Source of the DNA: Anoxybacteroides voinovskiense | GTDB taxonomy: Bacteria; Bacillota; Bacilli; Bacillales; Anoxybacillaceae | DNA: 64,000 nt | Assembly: GCF_014196205.1 (NCBI RefSeq) | Contig: NZ_JACIDE010000001.1 | Span: 186,001 to 250,000 of the forward strand | Reading direction: 5' to 3' | Shown: in pieces, positions 45,023-54,558 of the stretch | Layout: each line of letters starts with the position of its first letter | Position numbering within the stretch: the stretch's first letter is position 1 | Translations under genes and position numbers: made by a program | Notes under the pieces: generated by a model | The model's input: the letters and a program-made list of their open reading frames with translations, nothing else | Told to the model about the DNA's origin: nothing | Database searches by the model: none

Positions 45023-45895
45023 TCACTTTTCATAGTAATGCAAAAAGATATCTTCTAACGTCGGTTCGCTAATGACGACGTCTTTCAGCGGCAAGCGGTC
45101 TAGCTGATGAATAAGCTGCTTTACATCCCCCTTATAAAGCAACGTTATTTCGTTCCCTTTTACTTCTTTTTTCACGACACCGTCTAAATGAACGTCTGGC
45201 TGCGTCCCTTGTTCTAACACGACCGTTACATATTTCAAATTCTTTTTCGTTAAATGTTCGACCGTTTCAACTTGCACAAGCTTCCCTTCTTTAATAATCG
45301 CGACGCGGTCGCAAAGCTTTTGCACTTCGGAAAGAATGTGAGAAGAGAAAAAGATCGTCGCTCCTTTTTTTCGTTCCTCGAAAAGAAGTTCAAAAAACGT
45401 ATTTTGCATGAGCGGGTCAAGCCCGTTCGTCGGTTCGTCTAAAATGAGCAGTTTCGGTTCGTGCAAAAGCGCCTGCACAATTCCGACCTTTTTCCGATTT
45501 CCAAATGAAAGGTCCTCAATTTTTTTATGCAAGTCTAAATCTAACCGCTCCGCTAACGTTTTTATGCGCTGTTCGTTTGCTTTGTAAAAACGAGCCGAAT
45601 ACGTGAGCAAATCAATAACTTTCATATCGTCGTAATAATGAATTTCCGACGGTAAATAGCCGACGTGCTGCCGAATTTCTTTGGCGTCTTTCACGATATC
45701 TTTCCCGAAAATCGTCGCACTCCCGCTCGTCGGATAAATAAAGTTTAACAGCGTGCGAATGGTCGTGCTTTTCCCTGCACCGTTCGGACCAATAAACCCA
45801 AAAATTTCGCCTTCTTCAATTGAAAACGTAATGTCCTCAATCCCGCGATTTTTTTTGTACATTTTCGTTAGCTGGCGAATATCGACAACGTTCAT
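45023..45895 (-). CDS. ABC transporter ATP-binding protein
   Basis: This 290-residue ATPase has Walker A (GPNGAGKST near residue 37), an ABC signature in the variant form LSFGNRKKVGIVQAL, and Walker B with D-loop (LLILDEPTNGLDP). The final 80 residues form a regulatory tail common in ABC-2 exporters. It is the first gene of the ATPase-permease-TetR operon. Confidence 0.92.
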   Translation of the reverse strand: MNVVDIRQLTKMYKKNRGIEDITFSIEEGEIFGFIGPNGAGKSTTIRTLLNFIYPTSGSATIFGKDIVKDAKEIRQHVGYLPSEIHYYDDMKVIDLLTYSARFYKANEQRIKTLAERLDLDLHKKIEDLSFGNRKKVGIVQALLHEPKLLILDEPTNGLDPLMQNTFFELLFEERKKGATIFFSSHILSEVQKLCDRVAIIKEGKLVQVETVEHLTKKNLKYVTVVLEQGTQPDVHLDGVVKKEVKGNEITLLYKGDVKQLIHQLDRLPLKDVVISEPTLEDIFLHYYEK

Positions 45896-45917
45896 ATCCT
45901 CGCCCCCTCAAGCATTT

Positions 45918-45966
45918 TTGACTCATTAGTCAATTCTAGTATATGGAATTTTGACTCATAAGTCAA
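45918..45966 (-). promoter_or_regulatory. Promoter of the ABC-TetR operon flanked by two operators
   Basis: Two near-identical palindromes, TTGACTCATTAGTCAA (45918-45933) and TTGACTCATAAGTCAA (45951-45966), are separated by 17 bp. On the minus strand the upstream one provides a -35 TTGACT (45961-45966), and TATACT (45938-45943), 17 bases later, is the -10. The second palindrome lies just after the -10. This is a classic repressor arrangement. Confidence 0.85.
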
Positions 45967-45982
45967 TTATAAATGGCAAAAA

Positions 45983-46010
45983 AAGAGAGTCGTCATTCAA
46001 CGACTCTCTT
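45983..46010. terminator. Terminator after cysI
   Basis: AAGAGAGTCGT (45983-45993) and ACGACTCTCTT (46000-46010) form an 11-bp stem with a 6-nt loop, followed by TTTTTTT on the minus strand. It directly adjoins the cysI stop codon. Confidence 0.9.
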
Positions 46011-47724
46011 ACTCATGAAAATTCGTTCCGTCCGTTACTTCTTTCACGATGCCAGCGCGGATGACGAAGTCGCCAAAATGCTCGCCATCGAGCCGTTCTT
46101 TCGCATAGCGAGAAAGAAGGACGCGAAGTTCCGCTAAAATTTCTTCTTCTCCGATATTTTCCCGATACAATTTGCCAAGGCGGCTGCCGTCAAACGCCGC
46201 TCCGAGGTACATATTATATTTGCCGACGGATTTGCCGATAAACGCGATTTCCGCTAAGACATGTCGGGCACAGCCGTTCGGACAGCCTGTCATACGAATC
46301 GTAATTTCTTCGTCACGAAGCCCGTTTTCCTCCACAATTTCTTCGATCTTATCAAGCAGTTTTGGCAAATACCGCTCCGCTTCCGCCATCGCTAATCCGC
46401 ATGTCGGCAACGCAACACAGGCAAGCGAATTGCGGCGGAGCGCGCTATAACGTTTTCCGTCTGTCAAGCCGTACTGTTTAATAAGCGCATCGATTTCGGC
46501 TTTTTGCTCGCTTGGTACGTTCGCAATGACTAAGTTTTGATTGGCAGTTAGACGGAAATCGCCTTTATGCACTTTGGCAATTTCTCTTAACCCTGTCATT
46601 AACGGATAACCATCCGTATCTTTCACCCTGCCGCCTTCAACAAACAACGTAAAGTGCCACGTTCCGTTCACCCCTTCGACCCAGCCGTAGCGGTCGCCGT
46701 TATGTTCGAAATGGTAAGGGCGCGCTTCTTCTAACTCCCAGCCAAGCCGGCGCTCTAATTCTGCCTTGATGGCTTCAAGCCCTAGCCGGTCAATCGTATA
46801 TTTAAAGCGGGCATGTTTCCGCACCGAACGATTGCCGTAATCGCGCTGAATCGTGACAACTTTTTCTGCGACATCAATCACTTGTTCTGGCTTACAAAAA
46901 CCGATCACTTTCGCTAGCTGCGGATACGTCGTACGGTCGCCGTGCGTCATTCCCATTCCGCCGCCGATCGCTACATTAAAACCAACGAGTTTTCCGTGTT
47001 CGACAATCGCGATAAACCCAAGATCTTGTGAAAACACATCGACATCGTTTGACGGTGGAACGGCGATACCGATTTTAAATTTTCTCGGCAAGTAAAGCGG
47101 GCCGTAAATCGGTTCTTCCTCCACTTCCGGAGTGCCGGCCACTTTTTCTTCATCCAACCAAATTTCGTAATACGCTCTCGTGCGCGGCAATAAATGGTCG
47201 CTTAACATTTTCGCCCATTCGTATACTTCCGCATGTACTTCTGACTGGTACGGATTCGGGTTGCACATGACGTTTCGGTTGACGTCGCCACATGCGGCTA
47301 ACGTCGTAAACAGTGCATCGTTAATGGCTTGCAGCGTTTTTTTCATGTTCCATTTTAATACGCCATGAAACTGGAATGCTTGCCGTGTCGTGAGCTTCAG
47401 CGTTCCGTTCGCGTATGTCCGCGCCAATTCGTCCATTGCGAGCCACTGTTCTGGTGTCGCTACACCACCAGGAGTACGGACGCGAATCATAAATTGATAC
47501 GCTGGCTCTAACTTTTGTTTTTGCCGCTCTGCTCTTAAATCGCGGTCATCTTGCAAATAGCTGCCATGAAATTTCATTAACCGGTTGTCATCTTCTGGAA
47601 TACCGGCGGTAATTCGGTCTTCCATCGTTTCTTTCAATGTGCCGCGCAAATAGTTGCTTTCTTGCTTAATGCGCTCGACGTCGCTTGGCGGTCCATCTGG
47701 TGCTTTCAATACAACTTTTTCCAT
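46009..47724 (-). CDS. cysI: Assimilatory sulfite reductase (NADPH) hemoprotein beta subunit
   Basis: This 571-residue subunit reduces sulfite to sulfide at a siroheme coupled to a [4Fe-4S] cluster. The cluster cysteines are in [17 protein letters not shown] and [17 protein letters not shown], and siroheme-binding arginines are present in RVRTPGG and TRQAFQFHG. It lies 12 bp downstream of cysJ in the same operon. The length matches Bacillus CysI. Confidence 0.96.
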   Translation of the reverse strand: MEKVVLKAPDGPPSDVERIKQESNYLRGTLKETMEDRITAGIPEDDNRLMKFHGSYLQDDRDLRAERQKQKLEPAYQFMIRVRTPGGVATPEQWLAMDELARTYANGTLKLTTRQAFQFHGVLKWNMKKTLQAINDALFTTLAACGDVNRNVMCNPNPYQSEVHAEVYEWAKMLSDHLLPRTRAYYEIWLDEEKVAGTPEVEEEPIYGPLYLPRKFKIGIAVPPSNDVDVFSQDLGFIAIVEHGKLVGFNVAIGGGMGMTHGDRTTYPQLAKVIGFCKPEQVIDVAEKVVTIQRDYGNRSVRKHARFKYTIDRLGLEAIKAELERRLGWELEEARPYHFEHNGDRYGWVEGVNGTWHFTLFVEGGRVKDTDGYPLMTGLREIAKVHKGDFRLTANQNLVIANVPSEQKAEIDALIKQYGLTDGKRYSALRRNSLACVALPTCGLAMAEAERYLPKLLDKIEEIVEENGLRDEEITIRMTGCPNGCARHVLAEIAFIGKSVGKYNMYLGAAFDGSRLGKLYRENIGEEEILAELRVLLSRYAKERLDGEHFGDFVIRAGIVKEVTDGTNFHE

Positions 47725-47736
47725 GTTTATCCCCCC

Positions 47737-49512
47737 TTAATACACGTCGCGTTGGTACCGTTTTTGTTTTTGCATGTCCGCTACATACGCTTCTGCTTGT
47801 TCGCTACTCATGTTTCCTTCTTTTTCAATAATATGAATAAGTGTTTGATGAACGTCGCGCGCCATGCGCTGTTTATCGCCGCAAACGTAAACGGCAGCCC
47901 CTTCTTCTAGCCAACGGAACAGTTCTTTGCTTTGTTCGAGCATCCGGTGCTGGACGTACACTTTTTCTTTCGTATCGCGCGAAAACGCGACATCCATTTT
48001 CGTTAATACGCCGTTTTTCAGCCACGTTTGCCATTCCGTTTGATAAAGAAAGTCGGTCACGAAATGTTGGTCGCCAAAAAACAGCCACGATTTCCCTTTC
48101 GCGCCAATTGCCTCCCGCTCTTGCAAAAAGCTGCGGAACGGCGCCACCCCTGTGCCTGGTCCGACCATAATAATTGGCGTATTCGAATCTTTTGGCAGTT
48201 TAAAGTTCGGGTTTTGATGAACGAACACCGAAAGCTTGTCGCCAATGTGCAGGCGTTCCGCACAAAACGTCGAACACACTCCTTTCCGTAACCGTCCGTG
48301 CGCTTCGTAGCGAACCGCACCAACGGTAATATGCACTTCCTCTGGATACGCTAATAAGCTGCTTGCAATGGAATAAAAGCGCGGCTGCAGCTTCCGTAGG
48401 GAAGAAATAAACTGCCCTGGCGTCATCTCCCACGGGCCGAACTCGCGGAGAACATCCAATACATCGCGCCCTTTTATATAGTCTTTTCGCTTCGCTTCTT
48501 GTTCAGCGGAAAGAAGCGCATGGAAATCGCGATTTTTCGAAAACTCCGCTAATTGTTGTAGCAGCTGCTCTGTCAATACCGTAATTTCTAAACGCGATAG
48601 TAACGCTTCCCGCAACGGTTCTTCCTCTTGATCGACGGAAACCGGCGTTTCTGGATCCCATCTCATCTCTTGAATAATCAGATCGACTAGCTCCGGATCG
48701 TTTTTCGGAAAAATACCGAGCGCATCGCCTGGCTCAAACGTAAGTCCCGACCCTTCTAGCGATAGCTCAATATGACGTGTTTCTTTATTCGAGCCGCGTC
48801 CATTTAAGTTGATATTTTCTAATACTTCCGCTTCGAACGGATGTTTTCGTGAATAAAGCGCGGTTGGCTGTGCTTGTGTCGGCTGTGGAGCTACGACGGA
48901 AACTGCTCCTTGCTTATCTAACTCGCTAAGCACCCCATTAAGCCATTTCGCTGCTGCTTCTTCGTAATCGACGTCACAATCGATACGTTCGTATAAACGC
49001 TTGCCTCCTAACTCTTCTAACCGCTTATCAAAATCTTTTCCTGTTTTGCAAAAATGCTCATACGACGTATCGCCAAGCGCCAACACGGAAAAGCGAAGAT
49101 GATTGAGTTTTGGTGCGCGCTTGCTATGGAGAAATTCGTAAAACGATAGCGCATTGTCCGGCGGCTCTCCCTCACCATACGTACTGACGACAATCAGTAG
49201 CGTGTCGATTTTTTTCAACTCGTTTGGTTTAAAATCGAGCATTGAGGAAACAGTGGCTTGAAACCCACGACTTTTGAGCATTTCTCCTGTTTTTTCCGCC
49301 AATTTTTGTGCATTTCCTGTTTGTGATCCGTAAAGAATCGTCACTTCTTTCGATACAGGCGCTTCTTGCTGTACCGCTGCACCGACCGTCTCGGTGGCAG
49401 CTAAATAGCCGCTCAACCAAAGCTTTTGCGCTGGCGTCAACGTCGGCCAAAGCCGGTTGAGCAATTCGACTTGCTGTTCGCTAAATGGACTGTTTGTGAC
49501 CTGAAATTGCAC
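47737..49512 (-). CDS. cysJ: Assimilatory sulfite reductase (NADPH) flavoprotein alpha subunit
   Basis: This 591-residue diflavin reductase passes electrons from NADPH through FAD and FMN to CysI. It has an N-terminal flavodoxin domain (ILYGSQTGNAQKLAE, STYGEGEPPDNALSF), a FAD domain (ARLYS-type PRFYSIASS) and an NADPH domain (MVGPGTGVAPFRSF). I placed the start at GTG 49512, not GTG 49521, because AGAGGTG lies 6 bases before it and the N-terminus then matches Bacillus CysJ (QFQVTNSPF). It is divergent from cysL. Confidence 0.95.
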   Translation of the reverse strand: MQFQVTNSPFSEQQVELLNRLWPTLTPAQKLWLSGYLAATETVGAAVQQEAPVSKEVTILYGSQTGNAQKLAEKTGEMLKSRGFQATVSSMLDFKPNELKKIDTLLIVVSTYGEGEPPDNALSFYEFLHSKRAPKLNHLRFSVLALGDTSYEHFCKTGKDFDKRLEELGGKRLYERIDCDVDYEEAAAKWLNGVLSELDKQGAVSVVAPQPTQAQPTALYSRKHPFEAEVLENINLNGRGSNKETRHIELSLEGSGLTFEPGDALGIFPKNDPELVDLIIQEMRWDPETPVSVDQEEEPLREALLSRLEITVLTEQLLQQLAEFSKNRDFHALLSAEQEAKRKDYIKGRDVLDVLREFGPWEMTPGQFISSLRKLQPRFYSIASSLLAYPEEVHITVGAVRYEAHGRLRKGVCSTFCAERLHIGDKLSVFVHQNPNFKLPKDSNTPIIMVGPGTGVAPFRSFLQEREAIGAKGKSWLFFGDQHFVTDFLYQTEWQTWLKNGVLTKMDVAFSRDTKEKVYVQHRMLEQSKELFRWLEEGAAVYVCGDKQRMARDVHQTLIHIIEKEGNMSSEQAEAYVADMQKQKRYQRDVY

Positions 49513-49566
49513 GCTCTTCACCTCTTTGCTTTCGCATCAATCATATTTCTATTATTCCTATAAATT

Positions 49567-49589
49567 AAGTGTGGTTTATTACTACACTT
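49567..49589. promoter_or_regulatory. LysR-type site between cysJ and cysL
   Basis: AAGTGT (49567-49572) and ACACTT (49584-49589) form a perfect 6-bp inverted repeat with an 11-bp centre, the size of a LysR-type binding site, in the AT-rich region between the divergent cysJ and cysL starts. Confidence 0.55.
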
Positions 49590-49670
49590 TACTGTAAAAC
49601 TGAAAATTAGTAAAATAAATATAAATTATGAAAGCTATTAATATTTTTAATAATTAAAAGGAGAATGGGT

Positions 49671-50561
49671 GTGTACTACGAGGAATTAAAAACGTTCGTG
49701 ACGTTAGCGGAAGTGAAAAATTTTACGAAAACAGCGGAAATTCTTCATTTATCCCAACCTAGCGTCAGCTTGCATATTAAAAATTTAGAAAAAGAGTTTC
49801 AAACGAAGCTGTTCGTTCGCTCGCCAAAACGGCTACAAATGACACCGACTGGGGAAATGCTTTACGACCGCGCCAAGCAAATGATTGCCTTGTACGAGCA
49901 GACGAAACAAGATATTTTAGAGCACCACCATTCCGTCAAAGGGACGCTCAAAATCGGGGCTAGTTTTACGATTGGGGAATATATTTTGCCGCCGCTCTTA
50001 TTTGAGCTGCAAAACGACTACCCAGAGCTTGAACTAGAAGTCGTTATTGGCAATACGAAAGAAATCGTCGAGCTTGTCCGCTCGTTTCAAGCCGACATCG
50101 GCTTAATCGAAGGGCAGACGAATGAAAAAGAACTGTCCGTCCATGCGTTTATGCAAGACGAGCTCGTTATTGTCGCATCGAACGATCACGAACTCGTTCA
50201 TAAGGCGGAAGTGTCGATTGCCGATTTGCAAAATCAAGCGTGGGTGACGCGGGAAGTCGGATCTGGTACACGGGAATATTTTAACCATTTTATTCGCTCG
50301 AACGGGCTAAAAGTAAAATCGCTCATGATTATTAGCAGTAACCAAGGCATTAAAGAGGCGCTCATCGCTGGCAGTGCCCTGTCGCTTCTTTCGCGCAGCG
50401 TCGTTATGCGCGATATTGCTCACGGACATTTATCCCTTCTTCGGTTAAACTACCCGCCGTTTCACCGAACATTTTCATACATTTATTCTCCAATTATGGC
50501 GAACAAAAAAAACGTGCACGTTTTACTTCGGGCGTTAGAAAAAAAGCGAGACGAATCATAA
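49671..50561 (+). CDS. cysL: LysR family regulator CysL, activator of cysJI
   Basis: This 296-residue protein has the LysR helix-turn-helix (NFTKTAEILHLSQPSVSLHIKNLE) and a ligand domain like Bacillus subtilis CysL (YwfK), which activates the divergent cysJI operon. The ATG at 49665 is only one base from the AAGGAG Shine-Dalgarno, so GTG 49671 is the better start and fits the family N-terminus. Divergence from cysJ supports the assignment. Confidence 0.9.
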   Translation: MYYEELKTFVTLAEVKNFTKTAEILHLSQPSVSLHIKNLEKEFQTKLFVRSPKRLQMTPTGEMLYDRAKQMIALYEQTKQDILEHHHSVKGTLKIGASFTIGEYILPPLLFELQNDYPELELEVVIGNTKEIVELVRSFQADIGLIEGQTNEKELSVHAFMQDELVIVASNDHELVHKAEVSIADLQNQAWVTREVGSGTREYFNHFIRSNGLKVKSLMIISSNQGIKEALIAGSALSLLSRSVVMRDIAHGHLSLLRLNYPPFHRTFSYIYSPIMANKKNVHVLLRALEKKRDES

Positions 50562-50608
50562 GAAAAGCGCCCGCCTATCGGCAAAGATCGCAAAAGCCCC
50601 ACCGAGGA
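50560..50608. repeat. Dispersed intergenic repeat (copy 2, partial)
   Basis: This stretch starts AAGAAAAGCGCCCGCCTATC and continues with few differences from the first 50 bases of the copy at 16756, then diverges. It directly overlaps the cysL stop codon. The right half of the longer copy is absent. Confidence 0.6.
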
Positions 50609-50655
50609 AACTTTCTTGTCTTTGAACGAAAATTCTACAGAATTTACGTAATGAA

Positions 50656-50691
50656 AAAACACTTTTTCGGCAACTGCCAAAAAAGTGTTTT
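50656..50691. terminator. Terminator between cysL and the aldo/keto reductase gene
   Basis: A long stem AAAACACTTTTT-C-GGCA pairs with TGCC-A-AAAAAGTGTTTT around an AC loop. It can end both convergent transcripts. Confidence 0.85.
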
Positions 50692-50696
50692 CATCA

Positions 50697-51614
50697 TTAC
50701 GGCAACCGATGCCCTGCCGCGCGGTAAATGTCGTACCATTCTTTGCGGGAGAGCTGTACGTTGCTCGCTTGGCAAATGTCTTTTAAACGAGCGGCGTTTG
50801 TTGTGCCAACGATGACTTGCATGTTTGCTGGATGGCGCAAAATCCAAGCGACCGCTATCGCTGATTTACTTACTCCTTTTTCCTCCGCTAGCCGTCCAAG
50901 CACCTCATTAACTTCCGGAAATTTCTCGTTGTCAATGAACACTCCTTCAAAAAAGCCGTATTGGAACGGGGACCACGCTTGGATGGTGATGTTTTTTAGA
51001 CGACAATATTCTAAAATATGGCCATCGCGGTCAGCTGCCCCGTCAAATAACGTGTTTGCTTGAATACCGCTCGTCACTAAATTCGCGTGCATCATACTAA
51101 ACTGCATTTGGTTCACAATGATCGGCTGCTCGACATATGCTTGTAATAGTTCGATTTGCATGCTGTTAAAGTTGCTCACCCCGAAATGGCGAACTTTTCC
51201 GCTTGCATATAGCCGGTCAAACGCCTCTGCCACTTCTTCCGGTTCCATCAGCGTATCTGGTCGGTGAAGAAGCAAAATATCTAAATAGTCGGTTTGCAGC
51301 CGTTGTAAAATCCCATCTACCGAGGCTAAAATATGTTCCTGCGAAAGATCATAATAGCCGTCGCGAATCGAGCACTTGCTTTGAATGTGGATGCGGTCGC
51401 GCAAATGAGGGCGAGAAGCAAGCACTTCGCCAAACAGCTCTTCACAGCGCCCTTTCCCGTAAATATCGGCATGGTCAAACATCGTAATCCCTGCTTCGAG
51501 CGCTTCGTCTATATACCGTGACAGTTCGGAAACCGACATATCTGCCATTCTCCTGCACCCTAGCACGATTTCCGAAGCCATTAGACCAGATTTTCCAATA
51601 TTGCGTTGGTTCAT
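50697..51614 (-). CDS. Aldo/keto reductase (YdhF-like)
   Basis: This 305-residue (alpha/beta)8 oxidoreductase of the AKR superfamily most resembles the YdhF branch. Catalytic Asp and Tyr lie in TMFDHADIYGKG, the lysine in IQSKCSI and the His in LLLHRPD. It reduces aldehydes or ketones with NADPH; the substrate is unknown. It is a single gene, divergent from a two-component system across a region with a 10-bp inverted repeat. Confidence 0.9.
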   Translation of the reverse strand: MNQRNIGKSGLMASEIVLGCRRMADMSVSELSRYIDEALEAGITMFDHADIYGKGRCEELFGEVLASRPHLRDRIHIQSKCSIRDGYYDLSQEHILASVDGILQRLQTDYLDILLLHRPDTLMEPEEVAEAFDRLYASGKVRHFGVSNFNSMQIELLQAYVEQPIIVNQMQFSMMHANLVTSGIQANTLFDGAADRDGHILEYCRLKNITIQAWSPFQYGFFEGVFIDNEKFPEVNEVLGRLAEEKGVSKSAIAVAWILRHPANMQVIVGTTNAARLKDICQASNVQLSRKEWYDIYRAAGHRLP

Positions 51615-51649
51615 TTATCCAATCCTCCTCATGTCATATGTAACTTTTA

Positions 51650-51715
51650 TTCTACCATAACATATAGGTGCAATGCTCGTATTGACGCCCCTCCTTCCCT
51701 TTTAGTATGGTAGAA
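51650..51715. promoter_or_regulatory. Divergent promoter region with inverted repeat
   Basis: TTCTACCATA (51650-51659) and TATGGTAGAA (51706-51715) are a perfect 10-bp inverted repeat. On the plus strand TTGACG (51682-51687) and TATGGT (51706-51711), 18 bases apart, form a fair promoter for the kinase gene. The mirror half supplies a similar -10 for the reductase gene. Confidence 0.45.
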
Positions 51716-51747
51716 AATAGACCAATGAGAAAGTTGAGGGCATAGCG

Positions 51748-52845
51748 ATGAAACGATTTATTATTCGTCTGCTTGTATTCGCTGTTTTATGGCTTGGGTA
51801 TTTATATGAGCACTTTCAGCACGCCAGCAAGCTTCCAGCGATTTTATTCATAAGCGCCTGTGCCATTAGTGCTTATTTTTTTCTCCCAATTACTAAACGT
51901 CCACTTCTGCTATTCATTTTTATCGACTGTCTTCTTTTGCTGGAGGAATCTCTTCATCCGCTCGCGAACAATATGTACATCTTGCTAATGTTTCTTTATC
52001 TTTATGTGGAGGCAATTTTTCAGCTGAACGTTTCAGCGTTTCGTATATTCGCAGCCATCACTTTTTCCTGTTCAGCCGTTGTCACATTGCTCTGGCAGCC
52101 AAACGAAAGCGAATGGCTCATTGCATTTGCCATTTTTTCCGCCATTGCGATTGTTTTGAATGAATACGTAAAGGAACGTGAAGAACAAAAAGAAATGTAC
52201 GAGCAGCTATTAGGAGAGTATCGGCGCTTAAAGCGCTCTTACTACGAAACAGAGCGAGCAGCACGGCTCGAAGAACGGACGAGAATTGCCCGCGACATTC
52301 ATGATTCCGTCGGCCATAAATTAACGGCCTTGCTCATGCAGCTAGAAATGTTGTCTATTCGTGAACGGAAAGAAGAATACAAACAACTGCAAGCACTTGT
52401 GCGCGAAAGTTTAGAGGAAACACGACAAGCAGTCAAAGCGCTACAAACAGAAGAAAATGCTGGTATTTCCTCCGTTTTGCAATTAATTCGGAAATTAGAG
52501 TCAGAAAGTCATATTATGGTTCATTTTACTACAAAGCAAGGGGCGTTAACAGCGAAGCTAACGAATGAACAAAATATCGCTCTTTACCGCGTCATCCAAG
52601 AAGGGCTGACGAATGCGATGCGCCATGCTCAATCACGAGAAGTGTTTGTCACATTAGGAAAATCGGCCGTTGGCGATTTAGAGTTTTCCATCAAAAATCG
52701 AGTTGCCCACCCGAAGCTGTTTCAGCTTGGGTTTGGACTAACGAATATGCAGGAACGCATCAAGCAAATCGGGGGTACGGTGCATATTTTCCAAACCGAT
52801 AGTGAGTTTACCGTCCAAGGGACGATTCCAATCAAGGAGGGATAA
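51748..52845 (+). CDS. NarL/LiaS-type sensor histidine kinase
   Basis: The 365-residue kinase has four to five N-terminal membrane segments (residues 1-140), a short coiled coil, and a HisKA_3 dimerisation domain with the phospho-acceptor H185 in RIARDIHDSVGHKLT, followed by a HATPase domain (FGLTNMQERIKQIGG). There is almost no extracellular domain, as in intramembrane-sensing kinases linked to ABC exporters. It is followed 2 bp later by a response regulator gene. Confidence 0.9.
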   Translation: MKRFIIRLLVFAVLWLGYLYEHFQHASKLPAILFISACAISAYFFLPITKRPLLLFIFIDCLLLLEESLHPLANNMYILLMFLYLYVEAIFQLNVSAFRIFAAITFSCSAVVTLLWQPNESEWLIAFAIFSAIAIVLNEYVKEREEQKEMYEQLLGEYRRLKRSYYETERAARLEERTRIARDIHDSVGHKLTALLMQLEMLSIRERKEEYKQLQALVRESLEETRQAVKALQTEENAGISSVLQLIRKLESESHIMVHFTTKQGALTAKLTNEQNIALYRVIQEGLTNAMRHAQSREVFVTLGKSAVGDLEFSIKNRVAHPKLFQLGFGLTNMQERIKQIGGTVHIFQTDSEFTVQGTIPIKEG

Positions 52846-52847
52846 AT

Positions 52848-53480
52848 TTGATTCGTATTTTACTCGCAGAAGATCAAGCGCTTGTCAGACAAGGGGTAAA
52901 AATGATGATTGAGCAAGATGAACAGCTGAAAGTCATCGCAGAGGCAGCAAATGGACTCGAAGCTGTGCAACAAATAGAAACTCGCCTTGTCGATCTTGTG
53001 CTAATGGATATTCGCATGCCTGTCATGAACGGGCTAGAAGCAACGAAAATCATTAAAAAACGATGGCCACATATTAAAATTTTAATGTTAACAACGTTTA
53101 ACGATGATGAATATGCCGTTCAAGCACTAAAAGACGGAGCGAGTGGATTTTTGCTAAAAACGGCAGAACGCCAAAAACTCATCGATGCCATTTATAGCTG
53201 CATAAATGGCGGAATGACAATTCATGACGAAGTAGCGGCGAAAGTGGTGCCGCGCCTTTTAGAACGTACAAAACGCGAGCCGGTAACCGTTCCGTTAACT
53301 CCTCGTGAACTTGCCATTGCCCAATTAGTTGGGGAAGGAAAAACAAACAAAGAAATTGCCGAAACTCTTCACTTATCCGTCGGAACCGTTAAAAATCATA
53401 TTACACAAATTTTACAAAAATTAGAATTACGCGACCGGACACAGTTAGCCATTTACGCGATTAAACACGATCTTGTATAA
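52848..53480 (+). CDS. NarL/LuxR-type response regulator
   Basis: This 210-residue regulator has a receiver domain with phospho-acceptor D54 (VDLVLMDIRMPVMNG) and acidic E8-D9, and a LuxR-type C-terminal helix-turn-helix (LTPRELAIAQLVGEGKTNKEIAETLHLSVGTVKNHI). The start is TTG 52848, 7 bases after GGAGG, at the end of the kinase gene. It probably regulates the ABC exporter genes that follow; a matching palindrome lies in between. Confidence 0.92.
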   Translation: MIRILLAEDQALVRQGVKMMIEQDEQLKVIAEAANGLEAVQQIETRLVDLVLMDIRMPVMNGLEATKIIKKRWPHIKILMLTTFNDDEYAVQALKDGASGFLLKTAERQKLIDAIYSCINGGMTIHDEVAAKVVPRLLERTKREPVTVPLTPRELAIAQLVGEGKTNKEIAETLHLSVGTVKNHITQILQKLELRDRTQLAIYAIKHDLV

Positions 53481-53507
53481 CCGTCTTATTGGACGGTTTA
53501 TTTTTTT
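53479..53507 (+). terminator. Terminator between the response regulator and the ABC operon
   Basis: AACCGTC (53479-53485) pairs with GACGGTT (53492-53498), followed by TTATTTTTTT. It separates the two-component genes from the exporter, which therefore needs its own promoter. Confidence 0.8.
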
Positions 53508-53512
53508 AGAAA

Positions 53513-53526
53513 ATGACTAAAGTCAT
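53513..53526. promoter_or_regulatory. Palindrome upstream of the ABC exporter operon
   Basis: ATGACTAAAGTCAT (53513-53526) is a 14-bp palindrome (ATGACT-AA-AGTCAT-like) about 90 bases before the ATPase start. NarL-type regulators bind short dyads of this kind, so it is a candidate site for the response regulator just upstream. Confidence 0.5.
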
Positions 53527-53615
53527 AGCTCTGTTGGTAAAACAATGACGGAAGATAGTAAGCAGCGAATGAAAAATATCGTACGATACATATGAGAACG
53601 GAAGGAGGAGAAAAA

Positions 53616-54548
53616 ATGTTAGAAGCAGTAGAACTAACGAAACAATTTAAACAAATGAAAGCGGTCAATCGGGTCAATTTATATTTAGAACAAGGGGAAA
53701 TTGTTGGATTGCTTGGACCAAATGGAGCGGGCAAATCAACGACCATTTCGATGCTCTCGACGTTAATTCCCCCATCAAGCGGGGATGTGCGCTTTCATCA
53801 AAAAAGCATCTTGAAAAACCCAGCAATGCTTCGCAACGTGTTAGGAATCGTTCCACAAGAAATTGCGCTCTATTCTGATTTATCCGCAAAAGAAAACTTG
53901 TGGTTTTTCGGACGCATCCATCGGTTATCGGGGGTACAGCTGCAAAAAAAAGTCGAGGAAATATTGGAGCTCATCGGACTAACCGATCGACAAAACGATT
54001 TAGTGAAACACTTTTCTGGGGGAATGAAGCGGCGATTAAACATCGGAGCTGCCCTTTTACACGAACCGAAGCTATTAATTATGGATGAACCAACCGTCGG
54101 CATTGATCCACAATCCCGTAACTATATTTTAGAAACCGTGAAGCGGTTAAACGAAGAAAAACAGATGACTGTCCTTTACACAAGCCATTACATGGAAGAA
54201 GTCGAGTTTTTATGCAACCGCATTTACATTATGGATAAAGGCTGCATTATCGCATCAGGAACAACAGCCGAGATTAAAAACATTTTGTCCGCGGAGCATA
54301 CGGTCGAAATAAAAGTCGAAAAACTAAACGAATCGTTTTTGCATGCATTGCGTACACAGCCAGTCGTTCGTCATATCGCTATCCAAGACAGAGTCATTAC
54401 GATGCTGTCCCCAAAAGAAGTGAACGTCTTCCGCCTATTATTCCAGCTAGCGGAACAAACTGACACCGTGCTGACGTCCATCGAAATGAAAACGCCGACA
54501 CTAGAAGATGTATTTTTACATCTAACCGGTCGAGCATTACGTGATTAG
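53616..54548 (+). CDS. ABC transporter ATP-binding protein (DrrA-like)
   Basis: This 310-residue ATPase has Walker A (GPNGAGKST), signature HFSGGMKRRLNIG, and Walker B (LLIMDEPTVGIDP), with a C-terminal tail as in DrrA-type drug or antibiotic exporters. ATG 53616 is preferred over the in-frame ATG 53592 because AAGGAGGAG precedes it. It is followed by two permease genes, so the exporter is one ATPase with two different permeases. Confidence 0.92.
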   Translation: MLEAVELTKQFKQMKAVNRVNLYLEQGEIVGLLGPNGAGKSTTISMLSTLIPPSSGDVRFHQKSILKNPAMLRNVLGIVPQEIALYSDLSAKENLWFFGRIHRLSGVQLQKKVEEILELIGLTDRQNDLVKHFSGGMKRRLNIGAALLHEPKLLIMDEPTVGIDPQSRNYILETVKRLNEEKQMTVLYTSHYMEEVEFLCNRIYIMDKGCIIASGTTAEIKNILSAEHTVEIKVEKLNESFLHALRTQPVVRHIAIQDRVITMLSPKEVNVFRLLFQLAEQTDTVLTSIEMKTPTLEDVFLHLTGRALRD

Positions 54549-54558
54549 GGGGATTCGA

